A program made the translations under genes and the position numbers. Under the pieces are notes generated by a model. The model was not told the DNA's origin. It saw nothing but the letters and a program-made list of their open reading frames with translations, and searched no databases. Positions 33,844-41,998 of a DNA stretch of 64,000 nt are shown piece by piece. Within the stretch, counting starts at the first letter, position 1, and the number at the start of each line of letters is the position of its first letter. Origin of the DNA: JAPOUP01 sp965203605. GTDB taxonomy: Bacteria; Pseudomonadota; Alphaproteobacteria; Rhodobacterales; Rhodobacteraceae. The stretch covers positions 1,488,001 to 1,552,000 of the forward strand of contig OZ241902.1 in NCBI GenBank assembly GCA_965203605.1, given 5' to 3'.

Positions 33844-36342
33844 ATGGCAACCACCTTCATCTGGCTTCTTCGTATCTTCCTGGCGCTCGTCGCCCTGGTG
33901 ATCCTGACCGTTGCCTGCGCCTATTGGTTCGCGTCGCGATCCATTCCTGACTATTCAGCGACCCATGAAGTCCATGGGATCGGGGAAACCGTTGAGATGG
34001 TGCGCAGCACATCCAACGTGCCGCACATTTTTGGCCAGTCGGATGAAGACGTATTCTTTGGTCTGGGTTTCGCACATGCACAGGATCGACTGTGGCAGAT
34101 GACAATGCTTCGGCGAACTGCGCAAGGTCGCCTGTCAGAGATATTCGGCGAACGGACGGTGGAATTTGACAAGTTGATGAAAAGGCTGGATCTGTACACA
34201 TTGTCCGCTGGGGCAGTCGAATTCCAGGACGAGCATACGACCCGTGCACTGGAAGCCTATGCTGCGGGAGTCAACGCCTGGCTCCAGCTGGTGAACAGGG
34301 AAGCACTCGGCCGGGGCGCACCGGAAAACTTCCTCTTTTTTCGCAGCCAGATCGAGGCGTGGCGCCCGGCGGACTCCCTCGCCATCGTCAAGCTGATGGG
34401 GTTTTGGTTGTCACCACATCTCCATCAGGAGGTCCTTCGAGCCCGCACTTCAGTCCTGGTGTCAAACGAACGCTTGGCGGACATACTGCACGACGCGCCG
34501 GGGGTGGGTGTCGCAGCGCTCCCGGAATACGCCGGGATGTTTCCTGACATCCCGGTTCGCACCCCAGATTCGTCAACGCCCCACGATCCACTCTCACCGG
34601 TCAGACCACGTGGCCTCGCCGGGGCTTCCAACGCGTGGGCTGCGGCCCGCTCTCGATCGGCATCGGGTGGCACGCTGATGGCCAACGACCCGCATCTTGG
34701 ATTTTCGGCCCCAACGATATGGTATCTGGCGCGTCTGGAGCTCGAGTCCGGTGGTGTGATCGGCGCAACAGTTCCAGGAATGCCAACCATATTGGTCGGG
34801 AGATCCCAGACCTTCGGATGGGCACTCACCTCGTCCTATCTCGACGACCAAGACATCTACATCGAAAAACTCAATCCGAACAATGCGAAGGAGGTCCTGA
34901 CACCGAACGGATACAGGCCAATGACCGAACGGACTTCGGTAATTGAAGTCAAGGATTCCGATCCGGTCACGATCACCCTGCAGTGGACCGATAACGGGCC
35001 CGTCATGCACAACGATCTTTGGAGAAAGGCCGATGCAATCGAGCCCAAAAGCCTTCTCGACATCGACAAGATCACTAAGTCCGGCCACATCGCATCACTT
35101 GCATGGACCGCTCTCTGGCCCAAGGACACGTCAATGACCAGCGCGATCGCGATCATGAAGGCTGATTCGGTCGAGGATGGATTGGCCGCCGCCGAGAGTT
35201 ACATCGCGCCCAGCCAGAATCTCATACTCGCCGACAGGCGGTCGGTCGCCATGAAGACCATCGGCGCGATGCCACGACGTTCTGCACATCATCGGACGCA
35301 GGGCCGCATTCCGACATATGGTTGGTTGGCGGAGAACCGCTGGCTGGGAAGACTGAGCTATTCCTCAAATCCGGAATTTGTGGCTCCGCCGGGCGGAATA
35401 GTCGGAAACACCAATAACAAGGCGTTGGAACGTCCGTTTCCGCTGCATGTCAGCCATTACTACGGAGATACGCAGCGCGTGCGGCGTTGGCGGTTTCTGA
35501 TGCAGCACCGTGAGGTGCATACGCGTGAGAGTTTCATCGAAGCACAGCTGGACGAAGTCAGCCCCACAGCCCAAACGCTTTTGCCGCTGGTCGCAAAGGA
35601 GCTCTGGTTTTCCGGCGAGGCGGCCCCGAAAGGGACTCCCGAACGACTTCGGCAGGTGGCTCTGGGGTTGCTGGCCGAATGGAACGGCGAAATGAACGAA
35701 CATCTTCCCGAGCCGCTCATCTATGCGGCCTGGATGCGTGCGTTGCAGAACCGGCTGATCCGCGATGAGTTGGGCACCCTCGCCCATGAATATAGCCACC
35801 TAGAACCCGTATTCATTGAACGAGTGTTCCGAAATATATCTGGTGCCGGTGTTTGGTGTGATGTGATTCAGTCGGAACGGGTTGAGACCTGCACCGAGAT
35901 GGCGGAGCTCGCGCTTGGTGACGCGCTAGTCTGGATAAGCGAAAATCATGGATCGGCACTCGAGAGTCTGCGCTGGGGCGACGCACACCAAGCGGCGCAC
36001 GACAACCTGGTTCTTGGCCAGATCCCGATTCTCGGGTGGATCGCGAACATCCGTCAATCGACCGGCGGAGGCGACAACACACTCCGAAGGGGCAGAACAT
36101 CGGGGCGGGATCCAACGCCGTTCATGAATGTTCATGGAGCGGGCTATCGCGGCGTGTACGACTTCGGCGATCCGGACAGTTCGGTGTTCATCACCTCCAC
36201 GGGTCAGTCTGGCCATCCGTTAAGCCGCCACTACGACGATTTGGGTCAACTTTGGCGTCGCGGCGAGTACATTCCCATGTCGCTTGATCCTGAACTCGCA
36301 CGTGCCGCTGCAGTGGGCGTGACCACCCTTGTCCCTAAATGA
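33844..36342 (+). CDS. Penicillin acylase family protein (N-terminal nucleophile amidase)
   Basis: About 832 residues from ATG 33844 (MATTFIWLLRIFLALVALVI), whose first helix is a signal anchor; an ATG at 33766 would add 26 residues. These enzymes are periplasmic precursors that cleave themselves into alpha and beta chains. The new N-terminal nucleophile is Ser262 in GLAGASNAWA, preceded by a Pro-rich linker and followed by GGTLMANDPHLGFSAP, as in the family. The catalytic Asn lies in the GIVGNTNNKA region. Substrates may be acyl-homoserine lactones, beta-lactams or other amides; this cannot be decided from sequence. Confidence 0.92.
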   Translation: MATTFIWLLRIFLALVALVILTVACAYWFASRSIPDYSATHEVHGIGETVEMVRSTSNVPHIFGQSDEDVFFGLGFAHAQDRLWQMTMLRRTAQGRLSEIFGERTVEFDKLMKRLDLYTLSAGAVEFQDEHTTRALEAYAAGVNAWLQLVNREALGRGAPENFLFFRSQIEAWRPADSLAIVKLMGFWLSPHLHQEVLRARTSVLVSNERLADILHDAPGVGVAALPEYAGMFPDIPVRTPDSSTPHDPLSPVRPRGLAGASNAWAAARSRSASGGTLMANDPHLGFSAPTIWYLARLELESGGVIGATVPGMPTILVGRSQTFGWALTSSYLDDQDIYIEKLNPNNAKEVLTPNGYRPMTERTSVIEVKDSDPVTITLQWTDNGPVMHNDLWRKADAIEPKSLLDIDKITKSGHIASLAWTALWPKDTSMTSAIAIMKADSVEDGLAAAESYIAPSQNLILADRRSVAMKTIGAMPRRSAHHRTQGRIPTYGWLAENRWLGRLSYSSNPEFVAPPGGIVGNTNNKALERPFPLHVSHYYGDTQRVRRWRFLMQHREVHTRESFIEAQLDEVSPTAQTLLPLVAKELWFSGEAAPKGTPERLRQVALGLLAEWNGEMNEHLPEPLIYAAWMRALQNRLIRDELGTLAHEYSHLEPVFIERVFRNISGAGVWCDVIQSERVETCTEMAELALGDALVWISENHGSALESLRWGDAHQAAHDNLVLGQIPILGWIANIRQSTGGGDNTLRRGRTSGRDPTPFMNVHGAGYRGVYDFGDPDSSVFITSTGQSGHPLSRHYDDLGQLWRRGEYIPMSLDPELARAAAVGVTTLVPK

Positions 36343-36480
36343 CGGAAAGCAGTCAACGCTGCACCCCACAAACGCATGGCCCTCACCGGTAAAGGGAAAG
36401 GAATTCCGTGGCTTGCTCACCCAGCGCGGGGGACTGAGGCATGCATGGTCAACGCGATGTCGTCGGTAACATCTGGAGTT

Positions 36481-36557
36481 TGGTAGGCCCGGAGGGACTC
36501 GAACCCCCAACCAAAGCGTTATGAGCGCTCTGCTCTGACCGATTGAGCTACAGGCCC
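36481..36557 (-). tRNA. tRNA with anticodon CAU (Met elongator or lysidine-modified Ile)
   Basis: 77 nt on the minus strand, GGGCCTG at the 5' end and CGGGCCT plus A-CCA at the 3' end (a G-U pair at 1-72). The D arm is GCTC...GAGC, the anticodon stem GAGCG-CTCATAA-CGCTT carries CAT, and the T arm has GGTTCGAGTCC. It is not an initiator tRNA because 1-72 is paired and the anticodon stem lacks the three G-C pairs. Met and Ile2 cannot be separated safely by eye. Confidence 0.9.
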
Positions 36558-36797
36558 GCCCGAGCCGTCAGCTAACCTGGCATGGAGTTCAAGTCAAGCT
36601 CAACCCAAGCAGTCGTGGTTACACGAAACCAAGTCGCTGGCCGTACTGAAATCGCTGGCGATCCAGCAGACCGCGCTCGGCCGCCTGAAGAACTCAGGTG
36701 AATTCCCCGCCCCATTTCATGACCCTGTGCCCCAGCCGCACCGGGTCACCGATACCCTCACCGGAAAACCGACCATCAATTGACCGAACCCCAGAGT

Positions 36798-37055
36798 CTA
36801 CCCATTCACTCTAAGCTCGAGAGCGTGAACGCGGCAGATCAGATCGTTTCCAAGTGCGTCGTGAATGGCACGGTGCCGTTCAATCCTGCTCATCGAATCG
36901 AAGGCATCCGCTGCGATCTCCACGCGGAAATGGCTCTCACCACCTTCGCGGAAACCTGCATGGCCCCGATGCTTCTCACTGTCATCAGTGATCTTCAACC
37001 GATGCGGTCGGAAAGCCCGCATCAGACGTGTTTCCATTTCCTGCGCCAGCATCAT
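36798..37055 (-). CDS. bolA: BolA family protein
   Basis: 85 residues, the normal BolA size. The signature FRPHRLKITDDSEKHRGHAG, then GGESHFRVEI and SRIERHRAIHDAL and a closing IHALELRV-type strand (here VHALELRVNG) is complete, with the conserved His residues in KHRGHAG and the invariant HAL. BolA proteins pair with monothiol glutaredoxins in iron-sulfur handling. Divergent from the J-domain gene with 75 bp between, a common alphaproteobacterial arrangement. Confidence 0.93.
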   Translation of the reverse strand: MMLAQEMETRLMRAFRPHRLKITDDSEKHRGHAGFREGGESHFRVEIAADAFDSMSRIERHRAIHDALGNDLICRVHALELRVNG

Positions 37056-37130
37056 TTTTTTACATGCCCCCTTTTCAGTTGCGGCTAAATCCTTAGACTC
37101 GCCCGACCATGTCGAAAAGACTGTCCTACG

Positions 37131-37757
37131 ATGAGCGACCCTGATCCGTTCGGTTTTGACCTCCGCGTGTCTTCGGCAAAGAAGAAACGGACGCGTGGAA
37201 AGCGCGGTATGTCCGGTGCATTCGAAACCTCAACCCGGACATGCAACCATCCCGGTTGCAATGAAGCTGGCCTGTACCGCGCACCGAAGTCGCCTGACCA
37301 ACTCGACGAATTTCTCTGGTTCTGCAAGGAACATGTGAGGGAGTACAACCTCAAATGGAATTTCTTCAACGGAACGACAGAAGAGGAATTCCAGGCCCAG
37401 ATGGATCGGGACCGGGTTTGGGAACGTCCGACCAAACCATTTCGTAAATCCGGAGAGGAGCAACGTGCCTGGTCGAGGTTGGGAATTGACGATCCACATC
37501 AGGTGCTTGGTGAGAACGCCACCCGAAATCCCGGAAAGGCGGTCGCCGGGAACCGCCGACTGCCGGTCAAGGAACGTCGGGCACTCGAGATCCTTGATGC
37601 GGGCGACCACTGGAGTAAGTCAGAAATCCGAAGTCAATACAAGACTCTGGTAAAGGACCTTCATCCAGATATGAATGGCGGGAATCGAACTGAAGAGGAG
37701 CATCTCCAAAAAGTCGTCTGGGCTTGGGATCAGATCAAGGACAGCAGGAACTTCTAG
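37131..37757 (+). CDS. J-domain (DnaJ-like) protein
   Basis: 208 residues with the J domain at the C-terminus: ALEILDAGDHWSKSEIRSQY, then VKDLHPDMNGG with the essential HPD, then a final helix with VVWAWDQIK. The N-terminal half has a CNHPGCNEAGLYRAP motif and a WFCKEHVREYN segment, four Cys/His that may bind zinc. J domains stimulate DnaK ATPase. This type usually lies between bolA and cobS in alphaproteobacteria, and here the neighbours are the same except for an inserted TA locus. Confidence 0.92.
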   Translation: MSDPDPFGFDLRVSSAKKKRTRGKRGMSGAFETSTRTCNHPGCNEAGLYRAPKSPDQLDEFLWFCKEHVREYNLKWNFFNGTTEEEFQAQMDRDRVWERPTKPFRKSGEEQRAWSRLGIDDPHQVLGENATRNPGKAVAGNRRLPVKERRALEILDAGDHWSKSEIRSQYKTLVKDLHPDMNGGNRTEEEHLQKVVWAWDQIKDSRNF

Positions 37758-37955
37758 CGCCTGTCCTCACTTGGCCGGATCCGAATCCGCCAGGGAAGCG
37801 GACAGCCGGACAGCTCTTCCGGGGACGGAGCTGGATACTGCCGCGACGAAGGTCCTGTCCATTCGCGGGCAGTTGACGGACATGCCAGCGGAGGCGCTGT
37901 TGTGATGACGGCCGGTGACGCAAGGCGTCTGTCGGCGCAGTGGAAGGTGTGATCA

Positions 37956-38267
37956 TTGCACGACGCCGTTGCTGACAGACGGGAAGAACTGGCGGCGCTC
38001 TGCCGACGCTACGACGTCATTTGCCTTGAGGTTTTCGGATCGGCGGCACGGGGCGAGGATTTCGATCCGGCCACAAGCGACACCGACTTTCTGGTCGAGT
38101 TCGGTCCCGATAGCAGCTTGCGGCGGTACCATCTGTATTTCGATTTTGCCACCGCTCTGCGAGACGTGCTCGGCCGTTCTGTCGCCCTGCATGAAATCCG
38201 CGCGGTCGCCAATCCCAATCTGCGCACGGCCATCGACAAGTCTCGTGAGCTCGTCCATGCTTCTTGA
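37956..38267 (+). CDS. MNT-type nucleotidyltransferase antitoxin (MntA-like)
   Basis: About 103 residues, start TTG 37956 taken as the first in-frame start; no better one is visible. The minimal nucleotidyltransferase motif is LEVFGSAARGEDFDPATSDT followed by DFLVEF, that is GS...DxD, with a third strand carrying VALHEI. Antitoxins of this kind AMPylate the partner HEPN ribonuclease. The stop overlaps the HEPN start by 11 bp (ATG 38257), the standard MNT-HEPN arrangement. The gene looks intact although its toxin is not. Confidence 0.82.
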   Translation: MHDAVADRREELAALCRRYDVICLEVFGSAARGEDFDPATSDTDFLVEFGPDSSLRRYHLYFDFATALRDVLGRSVALHEIRAVANPNLRTAIDKSRELVHAS

Positions 38268-38907
38268 CCCTCGCGTCCTGTTAAGGGACGTCGAACGGCC
38301 GGGAGCAGATACCGAGTGCTTTACCTACGGCATGGAGCAAGATGGTTGGCTTCGGGACCGACGGACCTAAGCGGCTGTCGAGCGAAAGTTCAAGATGACC
38401 AGCGAGGCGCTGAACCGGCTGGACAAGAACCATCCCGAACACGCGGCGCGAATTCCTGATGTGCATAGGATCGTCGGCTTCCGGAGCAGACTGGCCAACG
38501 AATACGACATCTTCGCACCCGAAGATAGCCTGGATCATACGCGTGACGACCAAACGGTTCTGCGCGACGTCGCGCAGACCCTGCTCAGCGTCCCGGCACC
38601 GTTGCGGGACTCCCTCCCAATTGACGCCCGAAACACTCCATACCGGCTCGGTTCCGCCGTGCGGAAGAATCACTGGAACGCGACCCTGGGCATCTCCCGG
38701 GGACTGTGTACCGTGGTGTCGCCGCACCACGCGTCCGCCAGCCCCCTCGAAGACATCGAGTATGTCCCGCATCGCCGTGGCCCCTTCAGTGCACTCCGCA
38801 GCACCTCCCGACCAACTCCAGATGGATGGACGCAGGAAGTTTCGGACGCGATTGCCCACTTCGGGCATCAAGTGGCGTTGACGTTCGTCATGCAATCCGC
38901 CATTTAG
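38257..38907 (+). pseudogene. HEPN (HepT/DUF86-type) toxin, nonsense-broken and active-site-degraded
   Basis: ATG 38257 starts MLLDPRVLLRDVERPGADTE, a normal DUF86 opening. TAA at 38368-38370 stops it after WLRDRRT, but the same frame goes on AAVERKFKMTSEALNRLDKN and HAARIPDVHRIVGF, exactly as the family continues; homologues usually have Gln or another residue where the stop lies. The catalytic R-x4-6-H motif, expected as RNxLAHxY, reads RSRLANEY, so the His is Asn. Similarity ends near 38600, while the frame stays open to 38907. The toxin is therefore lost twice over. Confidence 0.78.
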
Positions 38908-38966
38908 GCGCCCGGTGCGGGAAACGTCCCGCCGGAACCGGTTCCCATTACAGGACGAGGAAGCAC

Positions 38967-39953
38967 ATGGCGGACGGCAGCCCATACGCGGACATGAAAC
39001 CGACTGAACAGATTTCAGTTCGCGACAAGTTTGGCATCGACAGCGATATGGTGGTCAAGGGATTTGAGGAACCAACCGATCGCGTACCTCAGCTGGACGT
39101 CAACTACAAGTTCGACCCAGACACCACGCTTGCGATCCTCGCGGCATTCTCCCGCAACCGCCGACTGATCATCCAAGGCTATCACGGAACAGGCAAGTCG
39201 ACGCATATCGAGCAGGTCGCAAGCCGCCTCAACTGGCCTTGCGTCCGGGTCAATCTGGACAGTCACATCAGCAGAATCGACCTGATCGGAAAGGATGCGA
39301 TCAAGATTCGGAACGGAAAACAGGTCACCGAGTTCCAGGAAGGAATCCTGCCCTGGGCGCTGCGGAACCCCACTGCGATCGTCTTCGACGAATACGACGC
39401 CGGGCGCGCCGACGTTATGTTCGTCATCCAACGTATTCTCGAACATGATGGCAAACTGACGCTTCTCGACCAGAACGAGGTGATCACTCCCAACCCCTGT
39501 TTCCGGCTGTTCGCCACGGCAAACACTGTTGGCCTTGGCGATACGACCGGACTTTATCATGGCGTTCAGCAGATCAACCAGGCACAGATGGACCGGTGGT
39601 CCCTGGTCGCGACCCTGAATTATCTGTCCCATGACGCGGAGACCGCGATCGTCCTGTCAAAGAATCCAAACTACAACACCGAGCGTGGACGCAAGGAAAT
39701 CAGCCAGATGGTCTCCGTTGCCGATCTGACCCGAACCGCGTTCATGGCGGGCAACCTTTCGACAGTGATGTCGCCGCGCACGGTGATCAACTGGGCACAG
39801 AATGCAGAGATTTTCCGCAGTATAGGATACGCCTTCAGGGTGACCTTTCTCAATAAATGTGATGAACTGGAACGCGAGACAGTAGCCGAATTCTACCAGC
39901 GCAGTTTCGACGAGGAACTCCCGGAGAGCGCCGCTTCCGCTGCGATTTCCTGA
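38967..39953 (+). CDS. cobS: Cobaltochelatase subunit CobS
   Basis: 328 residues from ATG 38967, preceded by GACGAGGAAG; the frame is open upstream but unrelated. CobS is the AAA+ ATPase of the aerobic cobalt chelatase CobNST. Walker A is GYHGTGKST, Walker B is AIVFDEYDAG, and the sensor region LFATANTVGLGDTTGLYHG is intact, as is the typical N-terminus KPTEQISVRDKFGIDSDM. cobT follows after 95 bp, giving the standard pair. Confidence 0.95.
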   Translation: MADGSPYADMKPTEQISVRDKFGIDSDMVVKGFEEPTDRVPQLDVNYKFDPDTTLAILAAFSRNRRLIIQGYHGTGKSTHIEQVASRLNWPCVRVNLDSHISRIDLIGKDAIKIRNGKQVTEFQEGILPWALRNPTAIVFDEYDAGRADVMFVIQRILEHDGKLTLLDQNEVITPNPCFRLFATANTVGLGDTTGLYHGVQQINQAQMDRWSLVATLNYLSHDAETAIVLSKNPNYNTERGRKEISQMVSVADLTRTAFMAGNLSTVMSPRTVINWAQNAEIFRSIGYAFRVTFLNKCDELERETVAEFYQRSFDEELPESAASAAIS

Positions 39954-40048
39954 CTGATGTACAAGCCCCACAACCCAAGACGGGAAACGTTCATGCATAG
40001 GCGGCCCAGGGTGCCTTGTGGAACCCGGGCCGATCCATAGGTCTGCCA

Positions 40049-41914
40049 ATGGCCAATCCGACCGACAGTCCAGCGGACCCGTTCAGGAAAGCACTTGCGG
40101 AAGCGACGAAAGCGCTCGCCGACAATGCTGAACTGGAGGTCAGCTACACCGTCGAAGCGCCCGGACATACTGGGGGAAAGGTCCGTCTCCCGCAGGTCAG
40201 CCGCAAGATGACTAGACAGCAGGTCTTGCTGGCACGTGGCACAGCGGACGCCTACGCCATGCGTCTCAAGCATCATGATGAGGCCATCGCGGCAAGGTAC
40301 ACGCCACGGGGTCAGATGGCATGCGATCTTTTCGAAGCTATGGAAACGGCTCGTTGTGAGGCGATAGGCATCAGAGCGATGCCAGGTATCGGCAGCAATA
40401 TCGATGCGAAAATGATCTCTGAGGCGAGCCAGAGAGGTTACGCGGACATCAACAGCCCCGCGGATGCGCCTCTTCCGGTCGCAGCCGGCTACCTCATCCA
40501 CCACCTGGCAACGGGTCGGCCACTTCCCGCAGGGGCCGACAATGTGGTGGCGCTTTGGCGCGACTTCTTTGACAGCCAGTGCGGGGAAACCCTGGAGCGA
40601 CTTGATGAAGCTCTGTTGGATCAGGCGGAATTCGCGAAATTCGCCCGGGAGATCATAAACGATCTCGGTTACGGTGATCAGCTCGGCGAAGACCCAAACA
40701 ATCCTGAAGAAACCCAGGACGATGACGCCGAGGACGATTCCACGATCGAGGTTCCGGAATCGGAAGGGAGCGATGATCCGGAGAGCGAGGAAGAGACCGA
40801 AGGCGATGCCAGCTTGGTTGAGGACGACGAAGAGGGCACCACCGAGGCACAGGCGTCCGACGACGGGAGCGACAGTGATTCCGATGAGGATTCGGGTGAT
40901 TTTGACCCCGACGAAATACCGCCACCACAGCGGTTGCCCCATTCCGAGGCCGACCCCGCCTACAAGGTCTACCAAACCGGATTCGATGAGGAGATCAAGG
41001 CGGAGGAAATGGCCGAACCGCAGGAGCTCGAACGCCTTCGAACCTATCTCGATCAACAGCTCGAGCCATTGAAGGGTGCGGTCAGCAGACTGGCGAACAA
41101 GCTGCAGCGGCGGCTGCAGGCCCAGCAGAATCGCACTTGGGAATTCGATCTGGAAGAAGGCATACTGGACGCTGGCCGTCTTGCCCGGGTGGTTGCCAAC
41201 CCAACCACACCCCTTTCGTTCAAGATCGAAAGGGACATGGAGTTTCGCGACACCGTCGTCACGCTTCTTCTCGATAATTCGGGGTCGATGCGTGGTCGTC
41301 CGATCTCCATCGCCGCGATCTGTACCGACGTACTCGCCAGAACGCTTGAGCGCTGTCAGGTCAAGGTTGAGATTCTGGGGTTCACGACGCGGGCCTGGAA
41401 GGGTGGGCAGGCCCGTGAAGCCTGGCTGAAGGAAGGACGTCCGCAGTCGCCTGGTCGCCTCAACGACCTTCGGCACATCATCTACAAATCGGCCGATGCG
41501 CCATGGAGGAGGGCGCGTGAGAATCTCGGGTTGATGATGAAGGAAGGCCTTCTGAAGGAGAACATTGACGGAGAGGCACTTGAATGGGCTCATCGCCGTG
41601 CGATTGCCAGACCAGAGGTCCGGAAGATCCTTATGGTTATTTCGGACGGTGCTCCTGTTGACGATTCAACATTGTCGGTGAACTCTCCGAACTATCTTGA
41701 GAAGCATCTGCGCGACGTCATCGCGATGGTCGAGCGACGTAAGCAGGTGGAGCTGATCGCGATCGGAATTGGCCACGACGTCACCAGATATTACGGACGT
41801 GCGGTAACAATTACGGATGTCGAACAGCTCGCTGGCGCGATCACGGAACAGCTTGCATCGCTGTTTGAGCCGGAAAAGCGCTTGCGAAGGACCAAAGGCA
41901 GGCGAAACCGCTGA
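40049..41914 (+). CDS. cobT: Cobaltochelatase subunit CobT
   Basis: About 621 residues from ATG 40049 (MANPTDSPADPFRKALAEAT); TTG 40016 is less likely. The N-terminal helical domain is followed by a long acidic linker (about 220-310, dense in Asp/Glu/Ser) and a C-terminal VWA domain with the MIDAS motif TLLLDNSGSMRGRPIS near residue 409 and VISDGAPVDD further on. CobT partners CobS in an ATP-driven chaperone complex that lets CobN insert cobalt into hydrogenobyrinate diamide. Confidence 0.95.
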   Translation: MANPTDSPADPFRKALAEATKALADNAELEVSYTVEAPGHTGGKVRLPQVSRKMTRQQVLLARGTADAYAMRLKHHDEAIAARYTPRGQMACDLFEAMETARCEAIGIRAMPGIGSNIDAKMISEASQRGYADINSPADAPLPVAAGYLIHHLATGRPLPAGADNVVALWRDFFDSQCGETLERLDEALLDQAEFAKFAREIINDLGYGDQLGEDPNNPEETQDDDAEDDSTIEVPESEGSDDPESEEETEGDASLVEDDEEGTTEAQASDDGSDSDSDEDSGDFDPDEIPPPQRLPHSEADPAYKVYQTGFDEEIKAEEMAEPQELERLRTYLDQQLEPLKGAVSRLANKLQRRLQAQQNRTWEFDLEEGILDAGRLARVVANPTTPLSFKIERDMEFRDTVVTLLLDNSGSMRGRPISIAAICTDVLARTLERCQVKVEILGFTTRAWKGGQAREAWLKEGRPQSPGRLNDLRHIIYKSADAPWRRARENLGLMMKEGLLKENIDGEALEWAHRRAIARPEVRKILMVISDGAPVDDSTLSVNSPNYLEKHLRDVIAMVERRKQVELIAIGIGHDVTRYYGRAVTITDVEQLAGAITEQLASLFEPEKRLRRTKGRRNR

Positions 41915-41998
41915 TCGATCAGGGGAATCCGACCTCACCCGAGATTTCGCGGGAATCCCTTTCCGGTGAAGAGAGAACCACTGCCCAGGAGGGACCGG

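Noticed and set aside
39893..41593. A 566-codon minus-strand frame opposite cobT
   Set aside because: Shadow of the cobT reading frame; cobT has an intact MIDAS motif and its usual neighbour cobS.
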